Shown here: one piece after another, positions 47,479 through 57,240 of the stretch
Numbering within the stretch: the first letter of the stretch is position 1
Layout of the letters: each line of letters begins with the position of its first letter
Assembly (NCBI GenBank): GCA_023374025.1
Contig: SIJG01000130.1
Coordinates: forward strand, 159,921-223,920
Length of the DNA: 64,000 bases
DNA from: Heterodera schachtii
Lineage: Eukaryota > Nematoda > Chromadorea > Rhabditida > Heteroderidae
Reading direction: 5' to 3'
The notes under the pieces: generated by a model
The model's input: only the letters and a program-made list of their open reading frames with translations
What the model was told of the DNA's origin: nothing
Database searches by the model: none
Program-made: the position numbers and the translations under genes

Positions 47479-47639
47479 ACCTTTGAAAAGTCAGGTGTTT
47501 GTTTCAATTACGAACGAGAAACGCCTAATTCCCCAAAAATTTCGCGAGAAAATGATAAGTTTTACGACAATTATTTTGTTTGTCTCTATTGTTCGTGATT
47601 CTGAAAGGCCCCTGCTTAACAAAATAAATTAACATTAAT

Positions 47640-47823
47640 AGCACCTTCCTCTGAAGCAATGCACAAAGGAAAAAGCCCAATCAGTGCCTTTATCTTTCTT
47701 TTCTATTTGTGCCCATATTTCCACGGAAATCCTTTGATGTGAACAGTTTCGCTTCTAAGTTTGCTCCCATCGATTTCTCGTAAAAAATTCAACACTTTTT
47801 CAATGAAAGCCTTTGCTCGGGTC
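47640..47823 (-). pseudogene. MATH-like domain remnant, minus strand
   Basis: A minus-strand frame (47,823 to a TAG at 47,703-47,705) reads TRAKAFIEKVLNFLREIDG, then ...VHIKGFPWK.... After a one-base shift it continues as WAQIEKKDKGTDWA and, in a third frame, LCIASEEGAI. The pattern VHIKGFPWKIWAQI...LCIASEE matches what I recall of the large MATH-like families of plant-parasitic nematodes (ligand-binding beta-sandwich often paired with BTB or F-box regions). At least two frameshifts make it a pseudogene or mis-sequenced exon. Family assignment from memory, not searched. Confidence 0.45.
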
Positions 47824-47887
47824 CATCAATTGCTTAATTAACGATAATTACGTTAATTGACACTCAATCAAAATTGTCCCAAATGTC

Positions 47888-48092
47888 CAAGTTCGTTCTG
47901 CCGAAAAATGAAATTAAAATTAATGAGGAATAATCAAATGAATTATAACATTAAATTTTTTGAACTAATTACTGCTTACCAAATTGAAATTTCACGGATT
48001 TGCAATCCAATTTGCAAAAATTCCTACGATTTGATCAAAGTGTCTCCATTTTTGTCAATGAACGATTAACAATCATGGGCAAAGTCCTTTAA
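47888..48092 (+). pseudogene. Fragment of a dispersed family, strand uncertain
   Basis: The plus strand has an ATG peptide MSKFVLPKNEIKINEE (47,883-47,933) and a frame 47,988-48,092 reading NFTDLQSNLQKFLRFDQS and on to VNERLTIMG. Homologous DNA occurs at 62,449-62,540 (...FLIDLQKCLLFGQSFY..., same strand) and in reverse at about 58,730-58,860. The reverse strand there reads FLIKEIFNMIVYRSLTN, and similar words appear here on the minus strand. Conservation shows a shared repeat family. Which strand codes is not resolved. Confidence 0.35.
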
Positions 48093-48455
48093 TTAAAAAT
48101 TCAATTTATATATGTATTGAAGATAATGTGCAACGATTAAAGAGTTCGTAAATCACTACAAACGGTAAATTGGACATCGGAAATTTAGATTTAAATTTTA
48201 TTATTTTAAAAGAATGAGAAAAAATTAAACAACATATATAAATTTACATAGTAAAAGATAAGAAGAAGAGTTGCTCGCGAAATAACTGGTACCGAGTCGA
48301 GAAAAAAAACTGATTTTTTTTTTAGTTATCGGTGCAGTATCGAGCAAGGAAATAAATTTCATTCAAAACTTTTTAAAATTATTTCATCTTCATTAATTTC
48401 AAAGAACCATTTTTAATCCAAAATTTAAAAAATAGAACCTTTATAATGAATATAA
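48093..48455. other. AT-rich intergenic
   Basis: No exon. A short CGAGTCGAG / ATCGGTGCAGTATCGAG pair near 48,290-48,340 could be an element end. Confidence 0.45.
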
Positions 48456-48829
48456 ACGCCAATTATATGCACATAAAATCGCAAAATATGCTTCAAAAAT
48501 TGCAAAATATGTGCATAAATTTTTTTTTTTCAAATTGAGGGCTAAATTTTCCAAAAAATCTTCAAATTCGTTAAATTTAAGCTAAGATCTTGAATCGCCA
48601 AATATGGTATGTAAAATTATTTTAGAAGAAAAAATACAAAAATAAACTTCCAATTACCTTTTCTGTTAAATTTTTTGCTGAAAATACCCAAAATAATGAA
48701 AAATTTTCGATCCTTAGAGGTCAAAAAGTCTTTAACAGAGGGGGCCGTTTTAATGTAATAAGATTTTTTTGAAAAATTCCCAATATGCACATAATTTGAA
48801 AAAAATATTCATGTGCGTATTATTGGCAT
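48456..48829. mobile_element. MITE candidate (374 bp)
   Basis: Ends ACGCCAATTATATGCACAT (48,456-48,474) and ATGTGCGTATTATTGGCAT (48,811-48,829) are inverted copies at 16 of 19 positions. The interior is AT-rich with ATATGCACATAA words echoing the ends. No coding frame and no clear target duplication. Confidence 0.55.
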
Positions 48830-49916
48830 CCGTAATAATAAATCAACATTTATTTAAGCGTCACAGGAGGATTAAGAGAGGGGAAAATTTAAAATTTTTA
48901 ATGTTTTTAAATTTCTGAAAAGGTAGGGGCCGGTTTTTTCGATAGCAGTCTGGGTTTTACTAGATTTAAATTTGGGATAACATTATTACACGGGTCCAAA
49001 AACAGCGTAGTTTCCGTTATATATAATTATTTTGAGATAAATAATTTAATTTATTTTTGACTCATTAGAATTTTTAGAACAATAAGCTCTTTGAAAGTCA
49101 AAGAAAAATAAATTTAAAATTATTGCCAAGCTAATGTATTTTGTTTGTTTTTAATTTAATCTTTTAAATGCAATAAATTTTGGTCCACCAGTCTCTTCAA
49201 CAGAATTTCTTAAAAGAAAGCGAATGTCTATTCCTCCGGTTACGGATTTGCAAAGGGATGGGGGATTTTGTTTTTTAATAGTAAAAAAGTCGTTTAATCG
49301 GGGTCGGGATTTGGTCGGGAAATTTTCCAGGTCTTTAACGACTCACTAGACCGGTTTCTAATGCATATATGCATTGTACCCAAATATTTGTTTCGCTGAA
49401 ATTTTCGTTTTGAAAATTCCATCACTTACAATATCCACAAATTCCATCTATTACAACAATATCCCACTCATTCTAACCAGTGTATTTAAAAAAAAAAATT
49501 CTATGGCTTATCTCGGAAGCTTTTTATATGGTTGTTCGAATTTGAATTCATTAATGAAACATAAACAGCATGTAATAAGAATTTAGAGAATATGAATATG
49601 AGAAAATCCATGGGTTCATTCCATTGTTTCCAAAAACAAAATGAAAATCCACAAAAAAAAACTTATTTTATAAAATTGTATATATATATTGGTTTTATTT
49701 TTAATATTATTTTAAAGAGAGCAATAATAAAACATATGTAATATAATGAAATAGTAAAATGCAAAATTCGAATGAAATCGAATTTCAAAAAGTGATTCGA
49801 TCTGCAAAATGTTGGTTTATGTAAAAAAGTTGTAAGATGACGTTTAAAAATTTTGAAAGTTGGAATCCGATTCTAAAAAGGCGGAAAAACGGTTCAAAAA
49901 ATTCTGAATTGCCGAA
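48830..49916. other. AT-rich intergenic
   Basis: No convincing exon. Includes a perfect 16-base palindrome AATGCATATATGCATT (49,360-49,375) and TCGGGGTCGGGA-type words near 49,300 that recall transposon ends. The 49,374-49,586 open frame lacks a real start. Confidence 0.5.
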
Positions 49917-49925
49917 ATAAAAGGG

Positions 49926-50724
49926 AGTCTGTATCGTTTCGGCGCCGCCGTTTCGGCGTGAGGGTCGTTTCGGCGCCAGGGTCGTTTCGGCGCCAAGCCA
50001 AAATTAAAAAATCATGAACCAGTTGGAAATTTTGAGCGATTTAAATTTTCAAAAATTAAAAATTTTGGTAATAGTAGGGATGGTTGCCCCCATTTTTCCG
50101 AGAATTTTTTTTTTGTTTTCAAAAGTCATGAAAACATGTTTCCAAGGGTTTTCTGGGGCGCTGATCACGAATTCGGCATCCATTTCGGCGTAATAGGAAT
50201 CCCGGACCCGAATTCAAACAGAATGTTTGAAATTTAAATTTTCGAATTTCACATTTTCGTTTCAAACAATATAGAATAACAATAAACTAACAAAATAAAA
50301 TTTAAAAAAAATTTATTTGTTTACCGTATTTACTCGTTTGGAACCGAACCCCACCCCTCTAAATGAGAAGCCCCCCCCCCCAAAAAAAATTTTTTTTTTT
50401 TGCCAAAACGAGTTTAAACTTACTGCCTATTTGACACTTCAATGTGGACCAATTATGTTACAAAAAAGCTCTAAAATAAAGAAAAATCTGGTGAATTTTG
50501 TGCTTTTTTATTTGAATTCCCTATTTTCAATAAAAATGATTTTGAAATTCAGGACCAAAGGGGGAGGACATGATTTTTGAGTGGGAAAAATTTTCACCAA
50601 AATCTTCCAAAAAATTAATATTTTTTGGCGCCGAAACGACCCTGGCGCCGAAACGGCGGCGCCAAAACGACCCTGGCGCCGAAACGGCGGCGCCGAATCG
50701 GCGGCGCCGAAACGACCCGTTCCC
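49926..50724. mobile_element. TIR transposon (799 bp) with GGCGCCGAAACG tandem repeats and 9-bp duplication
   Basis: ATAAAAGGG flanks the element at 49,917-49,925 and 50,725-50,733. The left end (49,935-49,996) carries CGTTTCGGCGCC units. The right end (50,626-50,717) carries inverted GGCGCCGAAACG units, expanded to about twice the number. The core (50,145-50,225) shares the GGGGCGCTGATCACGAATTC / CCGGACCCGAATTC block with the 46,905, 56,531 and 60,640 elements. No transposase. Mutator-like by duplication length. Confidence 0.9.
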
Positions 50725-50733
50725 ATAAAAGGG

Positions 50734-51411
50734 GCCAAATCCAAAAAACTAAAAGATTTCTAATTTTTAATAAATTTTTGAGCCTTTTGTAATTTTGATT
50801 AAATTTTTTTTAGATTTTTAAATGTATCATGCCGGCGGAGCATCAAATTCTTCTAGAATTTTCAAAATTCTACCCATTCGAAACACAAAATTTGAACATT
50901 TTTAGATAAAAAATTTTCAAAAATCTTCTCCGGCGGCGCATTTCGTCATCACGGGATCTCTTCAAAAAGATTTTGAAAAAACGCGCCACAAAAAAATAAG
51001 TGTGAAACAACAAAAAGGTCATCCGTCGCCCGGGAGTGGCACTCCTTCAAGCCGAAATCCCTGGGACGGTCTAAGTCATGTGCAATTTTGTTTTCTTTTG
51101 CTCAGATTTCCAATATCCCGGGCCCTGTTTTTTTCCCCAAAAAAAAAACTGGACCGGGCCGCCCGGTAAAGCCCGCCGGACCCGGGCTCTTCTGGTCTCT
51201 AGAGAATATGATTTGGGCAAACTTTTACTATCTGCCTTTTTCCTATTAATTCCTAAAATTTGACCTAAAAACTCGAAAAATAGCTTACCAAGAGACTGGA
51301 AACATAAGATAAAGTTTAAAATATCTCAAATTTTTCTTCATAATTAAATTAAAGTGAAAAAATAAAATAATTGCAATACGTCTTATTATTCTTTTTAACA
51401 ATTTTATTCAG
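50734..51411. other. Intergenic with GC-rich element fragments
   Basis: Contains GGCGG-bearing fragments (50,830, 50,930) and a CCGGGCCGCCCGG / CCGGACCCGGG patch (51,115-51,195), probably transposon relicts. No exon recognised. Confidence 0.5.
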
Positions 51412-51720
51412 CATTAAGCAAAGAATTGTTGTATGAAATTTTGTAGCGTGTCGTATTGCAAATCAATGAACTTTCAGTTTGGAAAGCATTAATTAACAAA
51501 ACGAATTTTGATTTTCATTATTACCATTTTTATAACATTTAGAAAACTAAGTGACAAATTGGTCATTAATATCACTGAGAAAGAAACAAAAACGGACAAA
51601 ATGACCTCCGAAATTACCTCTTTTTATGAACGTTGAAAAAATAAGTGGGAATTTTGGCTTGAATGGGTTACCCCACCCTGGGCGACGACCTTTTTTTGAC
51701 CTTTCAACCAAATTCATTTG
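51412..51720 (+). pseudogene. F-box-like gene remnant
   Basis: After a good acceptor (TTTTATTCAG, ending 51,411) the plus strand reads LSKELLYEIL, a TAG, then RVVLQINELSVWKALINKT. LxxELLxEIL followed by W and a KxxF-type stretch is the shape of an F-box N-terminus (adaptor for SCF ubiquitin ligases). A second exon after AACATTTAG (51,541) reads KLSDKLVINITEKETKTD and ...EITSFYER before a TGA. The in-frame stops indicate decay. F-box assignment is from the short motif only; these families are large in tylenchid nematodes. Confidence 0.4.
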
Positions 51721-51794
51721 AACAAAAAAAAATTTATTTCAACAAAAAAATTAATGCAAATGAAAAAAAATTTCAACAATATATTTGTATAAAA

Positions 51795-52400
51795 TCATTG
51801 GGGAGGGATAGGCTTGAACACTTGAGCAATCAGCTCATTAACATTGCCCACGAAAATGCCTTGCACTTGGCCTTTTTGTCTACAGGCAACAGGCCTCCCA
51901 TTCTTGCTGGTTGTCGCGTGACATGACAAGCCGTTTAATCTTTTCGTCTTCTTCGGAAGCGACGAGCGCTTTAAGTGCCAAATCATCTACGCCGCGGATT
52001 TGTTGCATTCCGTCAATCCAAGCGGTGATGGCAGTGTCGGACCGACAAAGCCTTACGGTGGCAAGTGAAAAATTGAAGAAAAAATTGTTCCACTGCCGGA
52101 AACGCTGTCGATTTCTCCCACTTGTGGCGACACATGCAACACAATGCGTTGTGGTCCAGGTAGTTGTTTCCCGCAAGGTGCAAGACAAAATCGGCCACCC
52201 CATAAGCGTCGAAAAAGCCGTTCAAAGTGTTTTCGATGAGCCTGGTCGTGGATGAGAAAAAGTTGGCCCCGCGTTTTTTCGTTCTTTTATTGTGGCCAGA
52301 AAAATTTCTCTTTCAAATTATGGCGTTAGAAGGAAAGCTTTTTTCAATTAAAATCAGCTGTCGGGATGAGTTGGATGCCCATGGCCTCACCTGGGTGGCA
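51795..52400 (-). pseudogene. Unknown dispersed family, left copy of an inverted pair
   Basis: Minus-strand reading outward from the palindrome centre: FFDAYGVADFVLHLAGNNY, then ALCCMCRHKWEKST, then (new frame) TAITAWIDGMQQIRGVDD and LKALVASEEDEKIKRLVMS, then (third frame) VQGIFVGNVNELIAQVFK to a stop near 51,795. Three frames are needed, so the copy is broken at T- and A-rich sites. The same C-terminus (VQGIFVDSVNGLMNQVLK) occurs at 61,160-61,245. The CCMC and HKW residues hint at metal binding but I do not recognise the family. Confidence 0.55.
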
Positions 52401-53030
52401 TCTGTGACGCCGCCAGCACGGGGAAGATACACCGTGTTTTTCCATGCCACCCAGGTGAGGCCATGGGCATCCAACTCATCCCGACATCTGATTTTAATTG
52501 AAAAAAGCTTTCCTTCTAACGCCATAATTTGAAGGAGAAATTTTTCTGGCCACAATAAAAGAACGAAAAAACGCGGGGCCAACTTTTTCTCATCCACGAC
52601 CAGGCTCATCGAAAACACTTTGAACGGCTTTTTCGACGCTTATGGGGTGGCCGATTTTGTCTTGCACCTTGCGGGAAACAACTACCTGAACCACAACGCA
52701 TTGTGTTGCATGTGTCGCCACAAGTGGGAGAAATCGACAGCGTTTCCGGCAGTGGAACAATTTTGTCTTCAATTTTTCACTGGCCACCGGAAAGCTTTAT
52801 CGACCCGACACTGCCGTCACCTCCTGGATTGACGGAATGCAACAAATCCGTGGCTAGATGATTTGGCACTGAAGGCGCACGCTGCTTCCGAAGAAGACGA
52901 AAAGATTAAACGGCTTGTCATGTCACATGACAACCAGCAAGAATGGGCGCATCCACAGCAGAAACAAAAGGCGTTGTGCAGGGAATTTTCGTGGGACAAC
53001 GTTGATGGACTTTGGGAGTGCTTTCATGCC
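51820..53030. repeat. Large inverted repeat, arms about 580 bp, loop 44 bp
   Basis: Left arm ends CTGGGTGGCA at 52,400 and right arm begins TGCCACCCAG at 52,445; the 44-bp loop is 52,401-52,444. Arms match closely outward to about 51,880/52,965 and more weakly to about 51,820/53,030. Each arm carries a copy of the same coding family reading outward, so this is a head-to-head gene duplication as a near-palindrome. Confidence 0.95.
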
Positions 53031-53048
53031 AATACCCATACATTTTGA
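52445..53048 (+). pseudogene. Unknown dispersed family, right copy of the inverted pair
   Basis: Plus-strand homologue of the left arm: CHPGEAMGIQL (52,446 on), ATAATTTGAAGG stop region, LIENTLNGFFDAYGVADFV, ALCCMCRHKWEKSTAFP, then after a shift TAVTSWIDGMQQIRG, a TAG where the left copy has GTAGAT, and ...KAHAASEEDEKIKRLVMS.... It diverges from the left copy after EW (PQQKQKALCREFSWDN). Stops and shifts make it a pseudogene. CHAGEAMGIQL recurs at 60,560-60,600. Confidence 0.55.
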
Positions 53049-53820
53049 TAAACAGAATGATTTCAGAAAATGAGTTATTAATTTTTAATATCAATGTATG
53101 GTTCTTCAATCACTCAGGAGCGAGAAATCCCCAAGGCGTGCAACAACGAACGCATCACCTGGAAAAAGGCAGTGTTTAAAGCACCTAATGGATATAATAA
53201 AGGAAGAGTAAAGGGAAGGGGGAAGGGGGGGGGGGGGGAAGAGAAAGGGAGGGTTAGGGAGAAATCAACTTATACAGATTGATAAATATCCGGGTGTTTG
53301 GTTGAAGCATCAAAAGAATTATAAATTTGTGAATTTTGGTCACATTTTTAAGAAATTTTAATTTTATTGGGTTTAGAAGCCTGGCCCAAGACCACCAGGT
53401 CCATAGCCACCGAGAAAGGAACTGGGGAATTCTTCCCACCCCCCCCCCCCCCCCGAAATAAAAAATTTCACGAAAACAAGTTACTTTTTTAAACATACAA
53501 TTCTTTAAAATTTCACCGGACACCCATTTTTTATTAGTTTTTGAAATTATTGAAAAATCGACATTTTGTTAGTGGACCAAGTAAAAAAATGTGAACTAAT
53601 AAGGGTCCTATGAATGGTTTTCACCGAGTCCACATAAATCCAAATCTTGACATGGCATTCTTTCAACAAAAAATAACCAGTTTTATGTTTTGTTGGGTCA
53701 ATTTTGATAATTGGAATTTTGTCGTCCGGCAATGACGATTGGGAGCCGCCATGTTTTTTTCCAAATTTACAAATTTTCTTAGAAAAAAGTGATTCGCGTT
53801 AACGGACCTGAGACCATACA
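53049..53820. other. Intergenic, G- and C-runs
   Basis: No exon. Contains a G-run (53,226-53,238) and a C-run of about 17 (53,437-53,454). Short frames are incidental. Confidence 0.5.
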
Positions 53821-53825
53821 TTTTT

Positions 53826-54128
53826 TAGGGGGGGGGGGGGGGGGGGGGGTTCGCAGCGAAGGGGGGCCCGTGTAAAAGAGGTGGGGGAGGGGGTCCGCAG
53901 CGAGGGGGGGGGGTCGCAAATTTTGAAAATTTTCTTAACAAATTCATTAAAAATCCAAAAAATTTTCCCCGGCGGCGCCTAGCGTCACCGCCGGAACCCA
54001 AAAATCCCAATTTTTCTTTAAAAATGGCTTAAAATCGCAAAAATAGCCCATTTTTTGGTGAAAATCTGTTAACAAATCGCATTAAAAATTACAAAAATTT
54101 TTCCGGCGGCGCCTATCAGCACCGCCGG
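53826..54128 (+). repeat. Poly-G tract and two GC hairpin repeats
   Basis: A G-run of more than 20 bases (53,827-53,850) and a second G-rich block (53,880-53,913) precede two copies of the 26-base hairpin (53,969-53,994 and 54,103-54,128), 134 bp apart. The companion block CTGTTAACAAATCGCATTAAA lies between them. This pair best displays the tandem unit of the family. Confidence 0.85.
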
Positions 54129-54689
54129 CCCTCTGTTTCCAAATTTTTTTTGGAAAAACCGCGTCGAAAAAAACTTTTTTGAAAAGCAAAAAAAAAAGTC
54201 TTCGGCGGCCGACCCCCGTTCGTAAAAATTTTGGCCGACCCACCCTCCTTTTTTATGTATCTTAAAATACAAGATGGAAAGCGACAGTTGCAAAATGGGA
54301 AAAAACGCGCACACTTTGACTGACATTGAATTTTTGGTCTGATTTAAAAAATAATTTATGGCACGAACAAGCTTAACGGTTCATTACAATAATTAATTAT
54401 TGCAATTAAAGTATAATTATTTTACAACAATTCGTTCTGTTGAGAATTGAAATTTCATTGGGTTTATTTGGGATGATTCGATAAATTTACCATTTTTATT
54501 CGGCAAACACAAAAATATTATTATAAAAAAATTATTTCTTAACGTTTCATTTATGCCATAAAAATTAATTAGTTTTTTGCTGTTGCCCATATTTTTTTAT
54601 TAAAAACAATACCGGCACTGATCGATGGTCAAAGATAAAGAATTAAAATAAATTATGAAAATGAATTTCATTTCGAAAATTCATTGTTT
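54129..54689. other. Intergenic, partly homologous to 56,400-56,480 and 63,350-63,440
   Basis: 54,600-54,689 is the inverted homologue of sequence after the fragment at 56,288-56,398 (CCATCGATCAGTGCCG words). The rest shows no gene. Confidence 0.5.
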
Positions 54690-54811
54690 CTAATTATGGG
54701 CACGATATCTGTCCATGAGTCGGAAATTGCATTGGGAAAATCCGTCGGAAATCCTATGACAATAAGGAAGAGAATTGAACTGATAAACGACGACCACTTC
54801 AAACCGTGACT
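54690..54811 (-). pseudogene. Fragment of a duplicated family, minus strand
   Basis: Minus strand reads EVVVVYQFNSLPYCHRISDG, then FSQCNFRLMDRY. The homologue at 56,288-56,398 reads EVVAVYQFKSLPYCQGISDG in the same way. A second frame (...GFPTDFPNAISDSWTDI...) is equally conserved, so the true frame is open. Upstream on the minus strand it runs into the 15-bp tandem repeat, so it is truncated there. Confidence 0.4.
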
Positions 54812-54918
54812 GGACAATTGGACAGTGGACAATCGGACAGTGGACAATTGGACAGTGGACAATCGGACAGTGGACAATTGGATAGTGGACAATCCGACAG
54901 TGAGGACAATCCGACAGA
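54811..54918. repeat. 15-bp tandem minisatellite
   Basis: GGACAATTGGACAGT repeats about seven times, alternating ATTGG and ATCGG forms (a 30-bp dimer), and decays on the right (CCGACAGTGAGG...). It lies exactly where homology to the 56.3-kb copy is interrupted, so it is part of a roughly 0.5-kb insertion in the left copy. Confidence 0.9.
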
Positions 54919-55310
54919 GGTGGAAAATCGTACTGTAGTCCGACAGTAATTACATTAAAAAATAACAAAATGCCGTCGCCGAAGGGAACGATTGTGCCGT
55001 ATCAAGAAAAAAGGTAAATAGGCAAATAAAAAAAAACTGCGAATGTAGTCTAAAATTGTTTCGTTCTAAATTAACATGGATTAGCATTTTGAAGGGAGGC
55101 TGCATATTTATTGAAATAAAAGCGCTTTTTATTGCCATTCCATGCACACGAATGCCGTCTGGTAAATTATAGGTGAAATTTTGATCAATAAAATTCCAAT
55201 GCCTACTTTCTTACATTTCTTTGACAAAAATGTTTAATGGTGTACAAAGAAAACGAAATTGGCTGTTGATTGCCTTTCCACACCCTTCAGTACTAATGGC
55301 ACACTCCTTC
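54919..55310. other. Insertion relative to the 56.3-kb copy
   Basis: Nothing recognisable. It occupies the gap between two segments that are contiguous in the inverted homologue at 56,247-56,480. Confidence 0.5.
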
Positions 55311-56289
55311 AAACACACCGAAAAGAACTGTAAAATTGGATTTTAAAACTAAGGTTGGGCCCCGACCGTCGGGGTTGGAAAAGTAGGCATTATTGTCAAT
55401 TTTCAAAGCATTATTTTTCTACAGATAAGATTCTAATGCCTAATTAGTTATTCGCATTAATTGAGGCACTACGTTGGGTCGTTGCAAAGTGCCGTTAAAA
55501 CGGCATTGGTGTCGGCAAAGAATTGGCGTGCCATGCTCGGTCCGGAATTGTTCAAAATTCGCTTCCCGTTAATCCCAATTGAGGAATTATCGAAGAAAAT
55601 TAATTAATAAATACGGCATTGGTGTTGTCCATTCCTCTGACATGCTCAATGTGAGCACATAAAATTGCCATAAAAAGCCAATAATAATGAATGAGTTGGG
55701 TAATAATGCTCAAAATCAGAAGCATTAGTCTCAGAAAACCATAACTAATAATATTAAACAACAGAAGGAGTTGAAATCGAAACCTGAGACTGGAAAAAAA
55801 TTTTCAGATATTCTCGTACGGGAATTTGGGTTTTATTTATTTGGTCTTTAAAGTCGAGACCGTGTAAAAAATTTCGAGAGTGAGTGGACAGCTTGGTTGG
55901 AGAGGCTGATGAACATCACCGGAAACCTGTACACTTTTTTGGTTTGAAATTTCTGTGAAAAGTTAAAGCGTCTTTTTCATTTCGAATTTTTAATAGGTTT
56001 ATGGGGGTATTAATGAGTTTTTTAACTGAGCTGCAGTTGGCCCTTTGAGTTACTAAGACGCAGTTGGCGAGACGCAGTTTCGGTCCGGCACTGTTCAAAA
56101 TTCCCGTTAATCCCAATTGAGGAATTATCGAAGAAAAATAAATAAATAAATAAGCCAATGTTTACTTCTTTTTTCGATGAACTGCCGATTTTTATACAAA
56201 AATGAATGATTTTTTATATTAGAATGATTTTTGTATATTTCTCATACATAAGTTTTAAAATCCAATTTTACAGTTCTTTTCGGTGTGTT
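55311..56289. repeat. Inverted 43-bp pair (55,311-55,353 and 56,247-56,289)
   Basis: ACTTCAAACACACCGAAAAG-type sequence at the left is the near-perfect reverse complement of CTTTTCGGTGTGTTTGAAGT at the right, extending through AAAATCCAATTTTACAG. Together with 54,600-54,811 it defines an inverted duplication interrupted by an insertion. Confidence 0.8.
55455..55605 (-). pseudogene. Copy of the SSIGIN...AGPSMAR family, minus strand
   Basis: Minus strand reads DNSSIGINGKRILNNSGPSM, ARQFFADTNAVLTALCNDPT and then a TAG where the 59.1-kb copy has GAG. Diverged, inverted copy of 59,101-59,244. A further truncated piece lies at about 56,075-56,135 (minus), inserted between two GACGCAGTTGGC words. 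Confidence 0.5.
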
Positions 56290-56398
56290 TGAAGTGGTCG
56301 CCGTTTATCAGTTCAAATCTCTTCCATATTGTCAAGGGATTTCCGACGGATTTTCCCAATGCAATTTCCGACTCATGGACAGATATCTGCCATAATTA
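56288..56398 (+). pseudogene. Fragment of a duplicated family, plus strand
   Basis: Plus-strand homologue of 54,690-54,811 (EVVAVYQFKSLPYCQG, ISDGFSQCNFRLMDRY), ending at a TAA two codons later. An alternative frame (...FPTDFPNAISDSWTDI...) ends in TAG. No start or splice site identified. Confidence 0.4.
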
Positions 56399-56481
56399 GA
56401 AACAATCCAAATTGAAATTCATTTTCATAATTTATTTGAATTCTTTATCTATGACCAATTGATCAGTGCCGTATTGTTTAA

Positions 56482-57147
56482 TGCCAGAAAAAAGTTGAAT
56501 TATTTATTCGTTATTTCCCATTAAATTTATCGTACTTACATATGTGGTTTACCGCCCATAAAATTTTTTTTGTTTAATTCTTAAAAAAAACAGCAGGGGT
56601 TTTGATGGTCGCTGAACACTAACTCGACGTCTATTTCGCTTTATTCCGAAGCCCGAACCCAAATTCGAACAATAATTTGAAAAAAAAATCAAAAATTATA
56701 AAAAAAAAATCTACAACGATAATTAGCTTTATAAAAAAACACACGGAATGATGTACAATGAGCAAAGCATCGAAATCAATATCTGCTAACGCTCGTTTTT
56801 CATAGAATTTAGACGCGTATAAAGATAATTATTGCTGTATAAAGATTTTGTAATATTGAATTTTCTTTCAAATTATTGTTCGAATTTGGGTTCGTGGTTC
56901 GAAATAAGGCGAAATGGACGTCGGATTCGTGTTCAGCGACCATCAAAACCCCTGAGTTTTTTAAACAAAAAATTTTTATGGGCGGTAAACCACATAAGTA
57001 CTAAATTTATTTCCAATCAATGGGTGGATTAGGAAAAAAGGGACAATTGTGTGGAAATTGAAAAATGTCGTAATTTGCGGAGAACATGTGGGAGTCACAG
57101 GAAAATACAGTGATGATACCGTATACATTACTTTAAGGAAGGCATGA
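56482..57147 (+). pseudogene. Exon split by a TIR element
   Basis: A frame open from 56,482 reads QKKVELFIRYFPLNL up to 56,530. After the 471-bp insertion it resumes at 57,002 as ...FPINGWIRKKGTIVWKLK..., NVVICGEHVGVTGKYSDD, TVYITLRKA and stops at 57,145-57,147. The 9-bp duplication equals three codons, so excision restores the frame. The homologue at 63,420-63,590 lacks the insertion but has its own stops (TAG after GTGTGGAAA). Beta-rich, charged; family unknown. Confidence 0.55.
56531..57001. mobile_element. Foldback TIR element (471 bp) with 9-bp duplication and known empty site
   Basis: TAAATTTAT flanks the element (56,522-56,530 and 57,002-57,010). TIRs of about 150 bp begin GTACTTA...TGTGGTTTACCGCCCATAAA. 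They include perfectly inverted GGGGTTTTGATGGTCGCTGA / TCAGCGACCATCAAAACCCC and an AATTTGGGTTCG block. The centre is AT-rich and has no gene. The orthologous position in block B (63,440-63,475) reads straight through (CCATTAAATTTTATTTCTAA), giving an internal empty site. Mutator-like by structure. Confidence 0.93.
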
Positions 57148-57240
57148 TAAAAATTTACATTTTTTGGTTCTAAAATACAAAAAATTCATTTTTTTAGAAA
57201 TATGAGACATAAATAAATACAGGTATTTGACTTATAATTA

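Noticed and set aside
52227..52618. Inward-reading frames containing LTWVA across the palindrome centre
   Set aside because: They cross the duplication junction and are mirror images of the outward frames; the outward reading is supported by homologues at 60.5-62 kb.
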